The notes: generated by a model from the letters alone, not told the origin. 64,000 nucleotides of DNA from Acanthaster planci (GCF_001949145.1 NW_019091719.1:1-64000), one strand, 5' to 3'. Positions 1-11,685 are shown, numbered from the stretch's first letter. Program-made: numbers and translations.

Positions 1-336
1 CAGAGGGAGCACAGCTCCGTGGGGCCATGGAGCGCTACTTCGGGGACACTCCCGTCACTAGCAGCAAGGAGAGGGTCTTTTGGCTCGTGGTAGAGAGGGA
101 TGCCGACTTAAGTCATTTTTTCATTGCCCATGGTCGTCACCAGAACACGCTTCTCATTGGGCAAACAGATATTTTCGATGAGTTGGTCAAAGTCATCGAA
201 GCCAGAGATCGCCTCATGTAATGCCCGGATATTGAGAGGGCTTTCAGGGGAAAGAGTTGGGTATACTGCATGGTTGGGCATGGCCTTCCCCCTGCAACCC
301 TTCAATGAGAGTGAGCATATAACTTCTGCTTATTAG
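1..336. other. Edge region with two ORFs in antisense codon register (unresolved)
   Basis: The + strand reads 64 codons from an ATG at 27 to a TAA at 219-221. The - strand reads 65 codons from 305 to 108 in exact codon-to-codon antisense register, and beyond its TAA the same - frame stays open to the window edge. Both have plausible amino-acid composition and purine-first codons, so one may be real coding sequence and the other its shadow. The - product contains the acidic stretch GFDDFDQLIENICLPNEK. I recognise neither. It could be the end of a neighbouring gene, a pseudogene (because of the single - strand stop), or a transposon fragment. No splice signal decides it, and the window edge truncates it. 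Confidence 0.25.
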
Positions 337-3097
337 GCCTAAAGACCGTTTCAACCTTGGCGCGAAAACGCGAAGTCGACACCGGGAAACTTTAAGTGGG
401 AAGTTTTCTGCGAGCCTGCAGTACTGAAATATAGTTGTACTTGTGTCAGCAGCTTGCGGTGTGTTAGTAGTTGCTGTAATGTCATGAAATTCGCTTTACG
501 GTTCACACGGTTCATAAAAATATACATGGTCTATGACACATGGCTGCTCATCTGAATCGGATGTTGCGGATTTCTTTTCGCCAAGGAATGATCAAGGAAA
601 GTACATGTAGTATTTTCAGAATAAAAAAAAAAAACCACTGAGCTCTCAGCACACCTTCAAAATGGTCTTCAGGAAATGTGATAAAAAAAATTACCGTGTG
701 GTGAAGCATTTGGAGGTAGAAGTAGCATAAATGAACCATAGATTAATTGGATGCTTGGGTCCAATTGGGCAATCTTAGTCGTGATACTACAACACGTATT
801 CAGATTTACTCGACACTGCCGCTTACTACTGTAGGAATGGATTGGTTGCTGTAGAGTATAATCAAGAATTTAAATATGAAGTTTCTCTTTTTGACGTGAA
901 TTAAGGTACACATGTGGGCCTATTTGTTTTTTATATATACTGTATTCAATTAGTGAATTTGATCGCGTTTTCCGGGTATGTGAAGTTCTTTGCTTGGTTT
1001 GAAATGCGAATTGTTAGATAATTTCTCCGTCCATCATTTCTTTTAGATTCTTTTATTTAGTTATCGGTTTTTGTTTTCGTTTTTGTCTGTTTTGTTTATT
1101 TGCTTGTTTGATTTTGTTTTGGGAAGCCCTGATAAGAAGTTCATATACCCATTGTCATTATTATGAAGAATTTCACCTTTTTTATCGTATTTAGACGCTA
1201 TTCTGGTACTGTTTGGTGTTTTTTTTGCTGTTAATTTAGTTTTAAAATTTCAAGAGTACATGATTTTAAAAATTAACGCACACGTTTCAATAATTGGTTT
1301 GCAGACTATGGTGAACGCATTCTATTCAGGCTGAACTAAAGGCCCAAAATTAGCAATGAGAAAAACACGGGAATTTCCCGCATAATTCTGCTTAAAAGGC
1401 GACGGGCGCGGTGCGCAATGTGGCGTCTGTTTGTGAATCCCGTTTCCGGGTAACAGTAAACACATCCAAGGCCACACGCCAGCAAAATGAATCACTCGAC
1501 AAATACTTGAACGACACTGTCTATGATCAGCGCTTTTCTATTAAAAATACCTTCAAGAAGGAGTGTTTGACAATCATGAAATATCATCATGGAATGCCGA
1601 TATCCGCATGGTGTTTTTGTCAGCTTCAGCCGAAACTTGTTTTTTATTGTATCATTCGTGAAGCAGAGATCACTATCAATGCTTGCGGGTGCAGACAGCC
1701 ATGATATTACAGCAATAATCGTCGACTGAAGTGTCTCTTTGGCCCGAACAGGCCCACTGAAGTCCTGCACAAATCTGCTTGTCTCGGCACAGTGTTACTC
1801 GTTGTATGGTCGTTAGTGTGTAGCATCTTCTCTAAAACAACCCACCAGAGTGCAAAATCCCCGGGAAGGGCTCAAATATCCGTAAATCACTTTGTGTATG
1901 TGGAAAGCACTTTCCTTCGAAAACCTTGCGTAGGCCTACTTTGACCTTTTCTGTCTTTTTACTAATGTTTTGTTACCTCGCTTCTGTGCAGACGGTGTAG
2001 ACAAGTACAACGAACTATGTTGCTTTTAAATTTACCTGGACCTTGGACATGATTAGTATCTTCCTTTATGCATGCATGAGCTTTCTTTTGTTTGAATCCT
2101 ATTTTAGGAAAGTCTTATCCACCATTAGTAAACTTCGTTGGTGCGTGTCCGTTTGTAGGTATGCCCTTACAACCGAGAACAATAATTGAAACCTACATGA
2201 GTGTTTGCGCGGTGATAACAAACAAAATATCACCGGCTTAAAATCAATGTGCTTGTAAACTCGTCAGGGGAGCGAAAAAGCTGAACAAGGAACATTGTCT
2301 GGGATCCCCCCCCCTCAAAATTTTTCTTCCAACTGACTTTGTGCCCAACGAAATGCGGCATAGTCTGTTTGATGACAGAACGAGCACCGAGCTAACGACT
2401 GGAGTACAAAAAGAAAGAATAAATTTCGAAAATATTTTTTTTTTCAAACTAAAGGCTATGATGAAAAGGGTAGTGCCCGAGGTATCAGGGCCATTCGTTG
2501 GCATAAGAATTGGAAAGTTTCCATTTGAGGTTCTTTCTGAATCCCCATGGAGGTAAAGTTTCCCGCCTCCGGTGCTACCGTTGGAAGGCTACTTCACCCT
2601 CGTTGTCTTGTGGCCTCTGGAAGGTGGACACAACGTATTCGCAATGTGGCTGCTTGAAACTGCCCTAAGCCAGTAAGATAGAAGCCAGCACCAAAGCTTA
2701 TAGAGATGTAGTGAAATTTGAGAATTACTGTATGGAATCTTTATCAGGTTTGAGGCTAACTTTAGGGGCTTTTTTCACGTTTAACGGGGAGAAATTAAAT
2801 TAAATAGAAAACATGAAAATTGAATAAAATAGTTGCAAAAACTGTCGTCTTATTTTAAATGCCTCTTCGGAAAGGTGGGGCATTGCCCGTTGCCCCTCCC
2901 CCCATCCGATAATGTAAGCCCTGCGTTAAATCTCTTTCGATTGAAGACAACCTCAAATTGTCTAGCCAACAAGAATTCGATATTAGGGTAGTTTTAGTGC
3001 ATAAAACTTCCATTTGCTTTGATGCCACAAATTTGATTTTTTTTGTTAACTCTTTGTTGCGAGTAGATGGTTCCCTCAATATTTAGGCCTATTGGTT
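337..3097. other. Intergenic stretch, no gene seen
   Basis: This is AT-rich DNA with stop codons in all frames. It has T/TTTG-rich low complexity at about 1045-1125, A-runs near 627 and 685, and C- or G-runs near 2306 and 2893. Short overlapping ORFs on both strands at 1411-1770 and 2244-2556 show no recognisable motif or splice context, so I do not call genes. The ACATGTAC palindrome that dominates the later part of the window is almost absent here. Confidence 0.5.
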
Positions 3098-3280
3098 TAT
3101 ACCCAGCAAGAAATGAGACCGAGGGGTACCCCCAACATGTCCAATCCCTATACACATTCCAGACTATTGTTACTTAACACATTCCCCCAAGATGTCTGGA
3201 AGGAATTCCCCAGATTCCTGCGAGACAATAACCAACACAAAGCGGGGGGGGGGTTTCTCTCCGTCTCATACCTTGCTGCA
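3098..3280. repeat. Dispersed repeat A, copy 1
   Basis: This is about 183 bp, starting TATACCCAGCAAGAAATGAG and ending at CATACCTTGCTGCA. It matches 23826-24006 almost base for base, in the same orientation. The visible differences are a few substitutions and the length of a G-run near 3243-3251. There are no obvious terminal inverted repeats, poly-A tail or coding sequence. Such high identity between two copies 20 kb apart suggests recent mobility or recent duplication. The family is not recognised. Confidence 0.85.
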
Positions 3281-3967
3281 TATGTATTGTTCCCTCAGTC
3301 TTTGCTCAACACTAGATTTGCATGTTTTGTCTCTGTGTACTGTGCAACTGTCCAAGAATACACCATTGTACTGTGGGCTTCTTTCCTGTGGGAAAATGGT
3401 TCTTGAGAAAAGGCTAGTCTTCTCTCCTTGTTGAAGCCTTTCCCTTGGAAAGAGATCCTCCGGATCCATAGCCACCGTATCGAAACCTTTATTGAAACCC
3501 GGGTTCCCAGCGTGTTGAGTAAAAACAATTGCACGCACCGTACCGGGGCGATATGCGCTGGCAAGCACAGCCGCTAATGATAGAGGGCGCTGCAATCCAT
3601 AAGACACGGACTAGTCAGGCTTTTTCACAGTAGACAAAAATGAAACTAGTTTTACACTTCAATTTCTAACCCAAGCCACCCTCTACATTATTTTTCCTGG
3701 AGTGAGTTCAGTTCTGCTCAGGACCAGGGATAAAAATATTTCTCCCCCCCCAGGGCGACTTGACTTTTACGGGACCGCGAGAACCTGGTAGTGTGAAAAG
3801 GGCACCCGCGGTGAATTCAACCCTGGCATTATTTTTGTGGCATTATTTTCTATTCTCTTAATAAAAAATACGAATTCAGTAATGAAGTGCTCAGCATTAT
3901 TTTCATGATGGTTAAAACCTAAAACCGTGGCAAGGGGGGGGGTAATTTTTGTCGAATGTGCCTGATG
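3281..3967. other. Intergenic stretch with a CTCF-like motif
   Basis: I see no gene here. The antisense ORFs around 3266-3607 overlap repeat A and lack support. G- and C-runs occur at 3747-3754 and 3935-3943. A CTCF-core-like word lies at 3576-3595 and is listed separately. Confidence 0.5.
3576..3595 (+). promoter_or_regulatory. CTCF-like core motif
   Basis: The sequence around TAGAGGGCGCTGC fits the central part of the bilaterian CTCF consensus (AGRKGGCGC). The upstream CCA half is poor (AATGA), so this is a weak match. It lies upstream of the receptor gene, where an insulator would make sense. Confidence 0.25.
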
Positions 3968-4445
3968 GCAGAGTTGTAATGACTCGAGTCAATGACTCGA
4001 GTCCGACTCCAGTCACAATTTTCAGCTACTCGAGTCCCGAATGGTAAATGACTCGACTCGAGTCTTGGTGAGCAAATGACTCGACTCAACTAGAGTCCCT
4101 CATCAGAAGACCCGACTCGAGTGAAAGTTAATAAGACTCGAGTCTCAAAAAAAAGCAAAGTGCTTTGCGATAAAACATTTGTAATGATTTACATGTACAA
4201 TGCTGGCTTTGAATGTTCACGTAATGTTTTATAATCGTGAATAATAAAATGCAGTATGACCACATGTAGCAACCTAGAGGTAAATTTTAAAATGCTCAAA
4301 GTAACTTTCTTTCTCGTTTCTATTTATTGTAAAGTGTTCAAATATTTGTGACTCGAATTGATTCCAGCTAAATACTTGACTCGACGTTTTGGTCCAACGA
4401 CTTTGTGGTCGCCTGGAGTTTGCAAACTCGACTGAGAAACGCGTG
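3968..4445. mobile_element. GACTCGAGTC-rich hAT-like remnant
   Basis: It starts CAGAGTTGTAATGACTCGAG, resembling the CAGTGTTGTAG hAT-type end seen at 48407. Imperfect repeats of the palindrome GACTCGAGTC and half-units ACTCGACT follow through about 4145. Scattered ACTCGA words continue to about 4433 (for example at 4378-4384 and 4427-4433). No clean right terminus or target duplication is visible, so it looks like a decayed non-autonomous element. The repeat content is directly visible; the hAT assignment is inferred from the end sequence. Confidence 0.5.
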
Positions 4446-6199
4446 TGCAAGTCCCCGGGCACGCTTTGCGCGAAATAAGCCTGAACTCGGGAGTGAAAAA
4501 TCAAAAGTCACCCCGTGGAGTCCCTTGAGCGGCCCCAGTCTGAACTTGCTCCAGAGATGGTTGTTCTAGGGTGAAAAGGCCTTATGGTCAGAACAGTTTG
4601 CAATACTTTCACGGTTAAAGTATCCTGAGAGCCACATTTCATTCTTTTCTACCCGATTTCCTTAATTTTTTAAATCACTGAAAAGCCTAAATAACTACTT
4701 TTCTCGTGTAGAGGATAAGCCGAAGTCAGTTCAAATCTCAAAATGTCTTATCCCTTTTGAGGAAACTTGTTTGCAGCATGCGTAGTGTAAACTCGGAATA
4801 ACAGCAGACCAACTACGAGCATGCGCATATTACATTTTATTTTAGCTAATATTGATTCCAGCCAATCTGAAACTGAAAGAACATTCAGCAGGACAACACA
4901 TAGAATTCAAACTGATTTTACAACGGATTTTAAAAACTTCCTTAGAATTTCCTTAGGTTTGAGAGATTTCGTCAAAATTTCTATAGTTTTCTTTTTCATT
5001 TCCTTAAAAATTCAAAAGCAAAACTTATCTCAAAAAACCATACTTGATGAATGCTCTTTTGCCAAAGAACTGGGACCAGTTCGGATTCATGGTTGCGAAA
5101 GCTGCCATTAATGCCTTTTCAAATTGTCGGTGATAGGCCCCTTTTTGGAATCCATGAGGACAATGGCCTAAATCTGTGCTGGAAATTGGGCGGGGGAGGG
5201 GATGGGCAAAGGTGGGGGATGACTTGCCAAGCAATAGAAATAATGGGGGGGGGGAAGACCATGTACACTATATAGGGGCGATGTTCTTGATAAAGATGTA
5301 CATCTGTTATGGGTATCCGATTCATCCAGAATCTTCCATCAGAATGGCAAATTTATGTTTTTTAAAAAATTGATTTCCTTTTTAGTGATACTGCAAACAT
5401 TTTAGTTGCTGGGAAATCCTGAAAATTCTTCACAATCTGCTTTATTTTTTCGCTTATCACAAAAAGTAGGGGAATGATTCAATTGCCCCCGACCCCTAAA
5501 AAATGTGTGTGGGGAATAAATATATATACATTTGTATATCCCCCTGCCCCGGATTTATGCCCATGCATGAGGTAAAGTAAGCACTCAATGGATAAATGGG
5601 TGCGTGACGGCAACGGGCTCAATCATCGACTAAATCCGCCTGGATAGGTGAGCACGCTTGGTAAGTGACGCTGTTACACCGGTACTGTGAAGTTCTACAG
5701 TTGAGGTAATAATGTTTCCCTTAACCATTTTTTCTTAAAATCATTTGGCTGCAATGAGACACTTATGTGCCGGTAGCCAGAAAATGCAGAAAAAAAAATA
5801 CTGTTTCAAAAAAGTTCACGTTACGTCACATTAAGTAAAACACTGTCCTTCCATACTATTCCTTCCTGGTGGCGATTTTTTTTTACACAGCACGTTGGGT
5901 TAACCAGACTTGAAAAGAGACTAAAATCGTGGCTTTGGAGGATTTTTATTTTATAATGAAGTCAAGTTTTGTACTTAAACATGGGTAGCTTCCACGAAGT
6001 GTGAAGACTGTTCTTCTCTCAAAACTGCCAGTAAAACAATTGTCCCCATTAGAAAGTAAATTTATCCTCATAATGTTGTGTAACAAGAAGTATTGCATCC
6101 GAGCAGACTGCAGATTCCTCGGACAGAGTAAAAAAAAAACCAAACCGATACACATGTATTGCGTTTCTTCTACGTAATATTAGCATCATAAATATGCAT
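4446..6199. other. Intergenic stretch, no gene seen
   Basis: This is AT-rich noncoding DNA with several G- or A-runs (for example 5245-5254 and 6129-6138). The overlapping ORFs around 5025-5373 arise from G/C-run low complexity and are not called. Confidence 0.5.
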
Positions 6200-6330
6200 G
6201 TATTGGCCGGCCGGGTACACATTCAAACTCATATGCGTTGCGTTCACCACGGTCCCCTTCGTGGAGTGACCGCAGCGCCCTCTAGTACAGTACGCGCGTA
6301 CGCGCGTCGGCGGGGCCGGCCCTCGGCTCA
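6200..6330. promoter_or_regulatory. Short CpG-dense patch with CTCF-like site
   Basis: About 130 bp is far richer in CpG than its surroundings, including GGCCGGCC, CGCGCGTACGCGCG and GGGGCCGGCC. A good CTCF-like word sits at 6268-6287. It may be a small regulatory or insulator element about 1 kb upstream of the putative promoter. Function is inferred only from composition and the motif. Confidence 0.35.
6268..6287 (-). promoter_or_regulatory. CTCF-like motif
   Basis: On the - strand this reads TACTAGAGGGCGCTGCGGTC. It matches most of the bilaterian CTCF consensus CCASYAGRKGGCRS and carries the GGGCGC core. It is the best such match upstream of the receptor gene. Confidence 0.4.
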
Positions 6331-6707
6331 CAATCACAAGACATGTACATTGTACTGTACACATGTGCTGTACATGTACTTGTCGCATCGCAAACGGTAT
6401 GCGGTGCTATGAGACGCGTAATGAGGGTCGGAGGGATTATGATCCATAGTTATATTTTATAACATTTGGGGTTCGATAGCGCTGCTCAACCTGCGCGAAA
6501 GCAAAAATTAATAATATGGCAATATCAGTGCTTTATCCCGTGGTTTTCCAGTTCTAAAGCGCAATACGTTCACTGAACCAAAACTGTGAAGGGGATATCG
6601 TCTCCGGAAATGTTCCACTTCCAGAAAGAAATCTCCGGTCAGTTGAGTGTTTTAAATAGTAAAGAGGGGAGGTAAATGAGTATAAAACAATGAGGGCTAA
6701 AAAACTC

Positions 6708-6798
6708 CAAACAAAACAAAAACAACAAATAAAAACACCCTAAAATAAACAAACAAACAACCCAACAAACAAACAAACAAAAACCCAAAACAAAACAA
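6708..6798. repeat. (CAAA)n-type simple repeat
   Basis: An A-rich microsatellite-like stretch of CAAA and ACAAACAA units, including a run around 6749-6780. It also reads as a spurious hydrophobic ORF on the - strand. Confidence 0.8.
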
Positions 6799-7039
6799 TT
6801 ATGCATGCTTAACCCCCCCCCAAAAAAAAAATTGAAATGACAAGCCACAAAAACATTGCGCAAAGAAACAACTTTCCTTGATTTCACAATTGGTGTACAC
6901 CTGCGGAAAATATCTACTTGTTGAGGGCTGGAAATTTCAATTTGACATGACGTAAGTATGAGGGTCACTTTATATTATTTTTTTCGTGTGTCACCATTTT
7001 CTGTGATTTATCCCGGAGGCTGATGAAGGCTCTAGAAAA

Positions 7040-7616
7040 AAAAAGGTCACCGCCGTTCGCGGCCGCTCTGGCCTTATCCACTGGCCCAACATTTTTTGTC
7101 GAGGGAGCGCAGGGGGGAAAAAAACACACTGGTTCCCTACCAGCCATTAGGAGATTAATGATGTCAGCGTCCTGGGAACCAGCCTCACACAAGTACCGTA
7201 TCGCGTACCGCGCTATGAACTCGTCATGTCACGTCAACAGCAATCGTACGGATTGTGCTAGGCCGGCTGGTTAGAGCTAGAGCTATGCACACGTAAGTGG
7301 CACATCTCGTTGACGAAGAGGGAGATGAAATTTACGTAAATTGAACACTAATGCTTATTGCTGAGAAAGCTGTCCAGCATAAACAACTCTCATACTGCTG
7401 CAAAAGCAGACTGTGGTGCCCGCTGGGAGCTTGTGTGTTCTAGGCTGTGCTTGGACGGATCTTTTTCGTTATTTTGGAGGAGAGCCTTTTTTTGTGTTAT
7501 TCAGTGCGCCCTGTCTAGCATTATATCTTGACCGTGCGTTTGTGGGGTCAGTGAGCACCGAAACAACACAGGAGACGTGGAGTGCATTTATACGAAACGT
7601 GTCACGAACTCTGCCG
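7040..7616 (+). promoter_or_regulatory. CpG-enriched candidate promoter of the receptor gene
   Basis: CpG-rich words cluster at 7049-7069 (around TTCGCGGCCGC) and 7198-7265 (CGTATCGCGTACCGCGC, GTACGG, GGCCGGC), and CpGs continue to 7616. This is about 2 kb upstream of the first coding exon, on the same strand. It is the strongest promoter-like composition in the first 10 kb. No convincing TATA box is placed where it would help, although TCAGTGCGCC at 7501 resembles a weak initiator. The start site is not determined; the call rests on composition and on the downstream splice signals. Confidence 0.35.
7480..7616 (+). other. Putative 5' noncoding exon (3' boundary only)
   Basis: The sequence CTGCCG followed by GTGAGATAAG at 7617 is a plausible splice donor. 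A strong acceptor stands at 9474-9475 just before the start-codon exon. Together they imply at least one upstream noncoding exon. The 5' end is unknown, and the start coordinate given is only a placeholder inside the CpG-rich region. Another donor is possible at 7627 (AAG before GTATTT). Confidence 0.3.
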
Positions 7617-9475
7617 GTGAGATAAGGTATTTTACATGTTTTGAAACTGAAGCTTACCCGAACGTACGAAGTTCTTGTGGAATTGGAAAAATGTTGCATC
7701 CTGGCTCCACTTCAGCAGTTGTGTACAAAGTCTATGGGGAGTGAAGAGAATTTTCTATTTCCCAACAACATCGGCATGATCAGTAGGCCTAAATGTTTCT
7801 CAGTACAGTCCAGAATTCGTATCTTTCCAGCATTTCTGTAATGACTGACTTTTATTGAGATGATGCATGATGAGAAAAGTGGAGTCATGATGCAACATTT
7901 TTTTCCGTGGAATTCATCATGGATTAAAAACACAAGTTGGGAAAGAGTTCCATGTAGGGACACATTTGTTTGGCTAAATTTCACTTTTTGGGACGTTATC
8001 ATTTACCAGCGACTGTTTTAAAATTTTAACTCTTTCCACCAGGGATCTATATATTGAAAGAACTTAAAGTTAAAATGGGCTTTCATTGTAGGCCCTGGTC
8101 AATTTAAATGTGTCTGAGAATGTTGACTTCAAGTTGACATGGTGAACTGCAGGCACATACATGTAGGCTAGGCCTACCTATGGCTTAGGACAGAGTCCTC
8201 AACCGATATTGAAAGTTAAGGCAACCTGGACAAAAGAACAGAAACCAAAATGAAATGGTATTTTCACTGGGACTTGTCTTCTTGAGTGAACTGATATCTT
8301 GAAACTGACACAGCAGCACTTCCTGATATGATGTGTGCAGATTTACATAGCTGAGTAGTTTCAAACTTCAAACTACAAAATTTCTCTAGTCTGAGGCCCG
8401 TTAAAAATATTGAGGTAAAAAAAATTGAGCGACATCACAAAAAGGGTTACTTTCATTAGTGCATACCTGTATGTAAATTGACTTTATTTAGGCCATACCC
8501 TGTTCATTCAAGAAACATGTAGACACTGGTAGCATTTGGTTGTCCACTTTGAGAATTGGTCCAGATGTTTAGTGGATTTAGTTACCGGAGAATAAACGTC
8601 CTGGAACACTCAGATAATGTGATAGGCCCCTCAATTGGCAGTTATTTTGGAACTTGATTCCAATGTGTTTGTTGGCAGTGGACCATCTGTTCAATTAATA
8701 ATGTAAAGTGTTTATCTCCCATGAGGGTGTTATACTGTAGGAGAGGTTGCGCATGGGTACGTTACGGATATGTGGTTTGTGTACCAGTGTGTTCTTGTTA
8801 TGTCACTGTATAGGAAACTTGCCGTCTGGTGTCTGTAACACATTTAACACTGCACAGATCCATACTATGATTGCTATCATTCTTGGTACCGTTCGCATGT
8901 ACATGTACATGTATGTACTTGTCAGTGTAAAACATATTGGAGAGTGTTGGTTGAAACCGTCTGTTTTGGTAGTAAACAATTACATGTGTACATGTACAGG
9001 TCTGAAAAAGGATTGAACTGCTTGACTTGTACTTGGCTGCGCTGTTGTACCTGTACAGCCAAGTACAAGTGGCACTTTGGTACATCCTTCTATGCGTGTA
9101 GTGCACAAAAATGCCACTTCCCATGTACATATAATACATTTTTTGTACATGTACATGCATGGGAATGAAATTGCAATGAATTAGCTTTTTTGAAGAATGG
9201 TTGACTCAATAGGAGGGTGCTCTTTGAAGTGGGTAATCGGAGTAAACGCAACAAATTTTACCCAAACCAAATAATGGCTTCCTATTCTGTCTGTCATGTT
9301 TTAAGTAGGCCATTGAGTTTCCTGTGAAGTAAAACCATCTTACAATGCCCTGTTCCTCTTTATCTGTCCATTAGGCCCCGTCTCACTTGTTTTGCTGTGG
9401 GGTTAACAGTTCAGACTAGGATTTCCATCAACTCTGTTGTCCCTTAAGTTATTCTCGATTTTATTAATTTTTCAG
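7617..9475 (+). other. Putative intron in the 5' UTR
   Basis: This runs from the GTGAGA donor to an acceptor with a pyrimidine-rich tract ending TTAATTTTTCAG at 9475. It contains no supported coding sequence. ACATGTAC-type palindromes first become frequent here, at about 8898-8915 and 8981-9160. Confidence 0.35.
9025..9070. repeat. Perfect 15-bp hairpin
   Basis: ACTTGTACTTGGCTG at 9025-9039 is the exact reverse complement of 9056-9070, with a 16-base loop. A second short inverted pair (AAGTGGCA at 9067-9074 and TGCCACTT at 9110-9117) follows. It lies in the putative 5' UTR intron. It could be a decayed inverted-repeat element, a local expansion of the GTAC-rich sequence, or a structured RNA. 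Confidence 0.7.
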
Positions 9476-9557
9476 TATGACAGCTTAAAGAATTCGAGTG
9501 GGACTCGGCAGTGAATGCATCAAGTTGGTGTTTACTCAAGTAACCATCTTAGCTGCC
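9476..9557 (+). other. 5' UTR part of the first coding exon
   Basis: The exon begins after TTTTTCAG (AG at 9474-9475). It contains two upstream ATGs: one at 9477 that stops after three codons (ATG ACA GCT TAA), and one at 9515 opening an ORF that overlaps the signal-peptide start. Both have weak contexts (pyrimidine at -3). The main ATG at 9558 has GCTGCC before it, close to a Kozak optimum. The exon start is inferred from the acceptor; if transcription begins inside this region the UTR would be longer. Confidence 0.55.
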
Positions 9558-9652
9558 ATGTTGGGCGTGGTCTCAAGAGCTGTGCCGGCATGCTGCACGC
9601 TTGCCGCAATGCTGCTGGTGCTTTCGACCGTGAACTGCTCAAAGGGTGCTGA
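9515..9652 (+). other. Upstream ORF overlapping the receptor start
   Basis: ATG at 9515 opens a 45-codon frame, offset from the receptor frame, that ends at TGA 9650-9652, after the receptor ATG at 9558. The base at -3 is T, a poor context, so leaky scanning to 9558 is expected. If translated, it would reduce receptor synthesis. The peptide itself is not recognised. This is read directly from sequence; the regulatory role is inferred. Confidence 0.35.
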
Positions 9653-9657
9653 AGAGA
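9558..9657 (+). CDS. INSR: Insulin/IGF-1 receptor, exon encoding signal peptide
   Basis: This is the N-terminus of a receptor tyrosine kinase that binds insulin-like peptides. It encodes 33 residues plus one base. The polar-then-hydrophobic profile (basic R7, then a hydrophobic core CCTLAAMLLVLSTV at about residues 12-25) is a signal peptide, with likely cleavage near C27. The start is the only ATG in this frame after the acceptor and has a GCTGCC context. The donor is GTAAGT at 9658. The single leftover base A joins TT at 35612 to give an Ile codon (residue 34), putting the first L1 cysteine at residue 35. From memory, this is the same precursor position as in human INSR (27-residue signal plus Cys8). 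The pairing with the downstream exon rests on phase, order and strand; nothing between them looks like a competing exon. An invertebrate usually has one receptor co-orthologous to INSR, IGF1R and INSRR, so the symbol is approximate. Confidence 0.8.
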
Positions 9658-11656
9658 GTAAGTATGGCAGTGCATTCTGCACAGTGTGGGCCATCCTGGA
9701 CGTAAAAAAACCCAAGAAGAACGTGATTTTTAACGATGTCAGATCAGATATTCACGTTACCAATTCACAGAAACTTAGCACATTTCAACTCAAGATAAAC
9801 TTCACTGCAAATGTTTCAGAATGCGAGTTCACTTTGCCTTTCAATCCACCTTCAGCTTCAGGAAGAGCCAGTTGCGTGTGACCTGTGCCCGTTGTGAATC
9901 AATCCGTGGCCTAATATTTGTGTGTTTTTGTTAGATCCTGCATTAGAATTGGCCAACCTAGGCATTTTTTTACATGTAACAAAAGTGGACATAATCTGGG
10001 AGAAAGATCGTTACGGATTCTTACCAGTGAGGTGCTTTGAGCGAGATTTCTTTAAAGGTCTCCAGCTGACTCAAAAGTGAGTTTGCAACTTTCTACTCAT
10101 TTTGTAAGTTGGAGTCACATTTGAGATGCTGCTTTACATTCACCGTGCCCCCTTGCAATGGCCTACCACATGTTTGCTTCAAAGTCTCAAGCCCAGCGCC
10201 AGTACAGTCTACACAGTGACTGAGAAGGGAACAGGGAAACCAGACTATTCCTCATTTACTATGTACGTGTACCGTACATGCAGAACTTGCTCGCTGAGGG
10301 TTGTCCAATACAAAATGTGTGTGCCCTCCGAGATTCTTTAAAATCTGCCCAGCTTCGAGTAGAAGGTACCCATGTACTTGCACGCATGTGCACCTTCTAT
10401 GGTACATACGTCTACGCGTAAATTGTGGGTGTGGATACTTGCCGCGCTGACATTTACAAGTTTTGCAGAGCTCTGAAATCTGACACTACAGAACATTGCC
10501 ACTTCATTTACCTGTACATGTATGTATCTATGGCCTCACATCGCCGAAGCTTTGTCATACATGTACGTGTACATGTACACTGGCACATGTACATTTGTTG
10601 CAGTCGTACATGAGATCTTGTGACTTGAATGAGATTTTATGGCCCATTCACACTGCAGCGATAACAAACACAATAATGAGCATGAATACCAGGAAACAAA
10701 TTACAAATTACCGTACAATGCCAAACGGATGAGACAGTTCTCAAGGGGGTGATATTGTTAACAGTATTTTGGTATCACTTTCAGTAAGATAAACATTTCC
10801 GAAATCAATCAGGGAACTATTCTATTCAGCCAGGGATATGTGTACATGTACATGCATCATGTACATTTACACACAAGTACATCATCCGGACTGCTTGTGG
10901 AACAAAATGAAACACGAATGCAGAATAAACCGTAAAGTGGGCAAAGACACAATCTTCAGTATCACAAAGGCAGCAAAGCATTTAAAGGTGGCCAAAAATG
11001 GAATGACATGTGGAGGAATATTAGGTTGCAGCTTGGCTGCCGTCGGCAAACGTATGGTGTTTGATGTTGAAGTTTTTATTAGTCATTTAAGCTAGGCGTA
11101 GAGTAAGTATTGGTATGTGTATACTGCACACCATGGGCCCACACTTCACAGTACACTACCTCATACGTACTGTAATGTTTGCACAGTCTGACCGACATGA
11201 TGATCAATCGTTGATGTTGTATTTTTGTGCTCATTATCAGGTTCGTTCTCGCCACAGTGTGACTGCACCTTTACTCTGCATATTGGTCGGACAAACCAGA
11301 AATGATTTGGCACCACCAGGCATCCAAAATGATTTTAAGGATTTGATACCCGCACATGGTACAGTAGTAGCGTTCACTGCAACATCACGACTGCAACTCA
11401 GCCCCAGTATTATTACGCCCAGCATCTGTGCTGGCACGCATTATCTAAATATATATGTTGTGCCTTGCGCGCAAGTGCCCGCACTGTCAGTGTCAAGTTA
11501 TTGATTGTGCAAATCAGTGCAAGTTTGACTCTGCATGGGGCTAAGCTCCACCGAGTACACTCTGGCAGTGTTTACTCACCGGACTGTTTACGGTATGTCA
11601 ACAGACATTTCAAACACCCAGGACTTTGGAATTCAACTTTTATTATTATTGTTTTT

Positions 11657-11685
11657 CTGTGTGTTTGTGTGTGTGTGTGTGTGGG
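11657..11685. repeat. GT microsatellite
   Basis: An imperfect (GT)n run with one GTTT interruption, followed by a G-run. Confidence 0.85.

Noticed and set aside
1411-1770. Antisense ORF pair of 97 and 92 codons upstream
   Set aside because: Neither frame shows a domain, promoter or splice signals; composition is AT-rich and the ORFs are within chance length.
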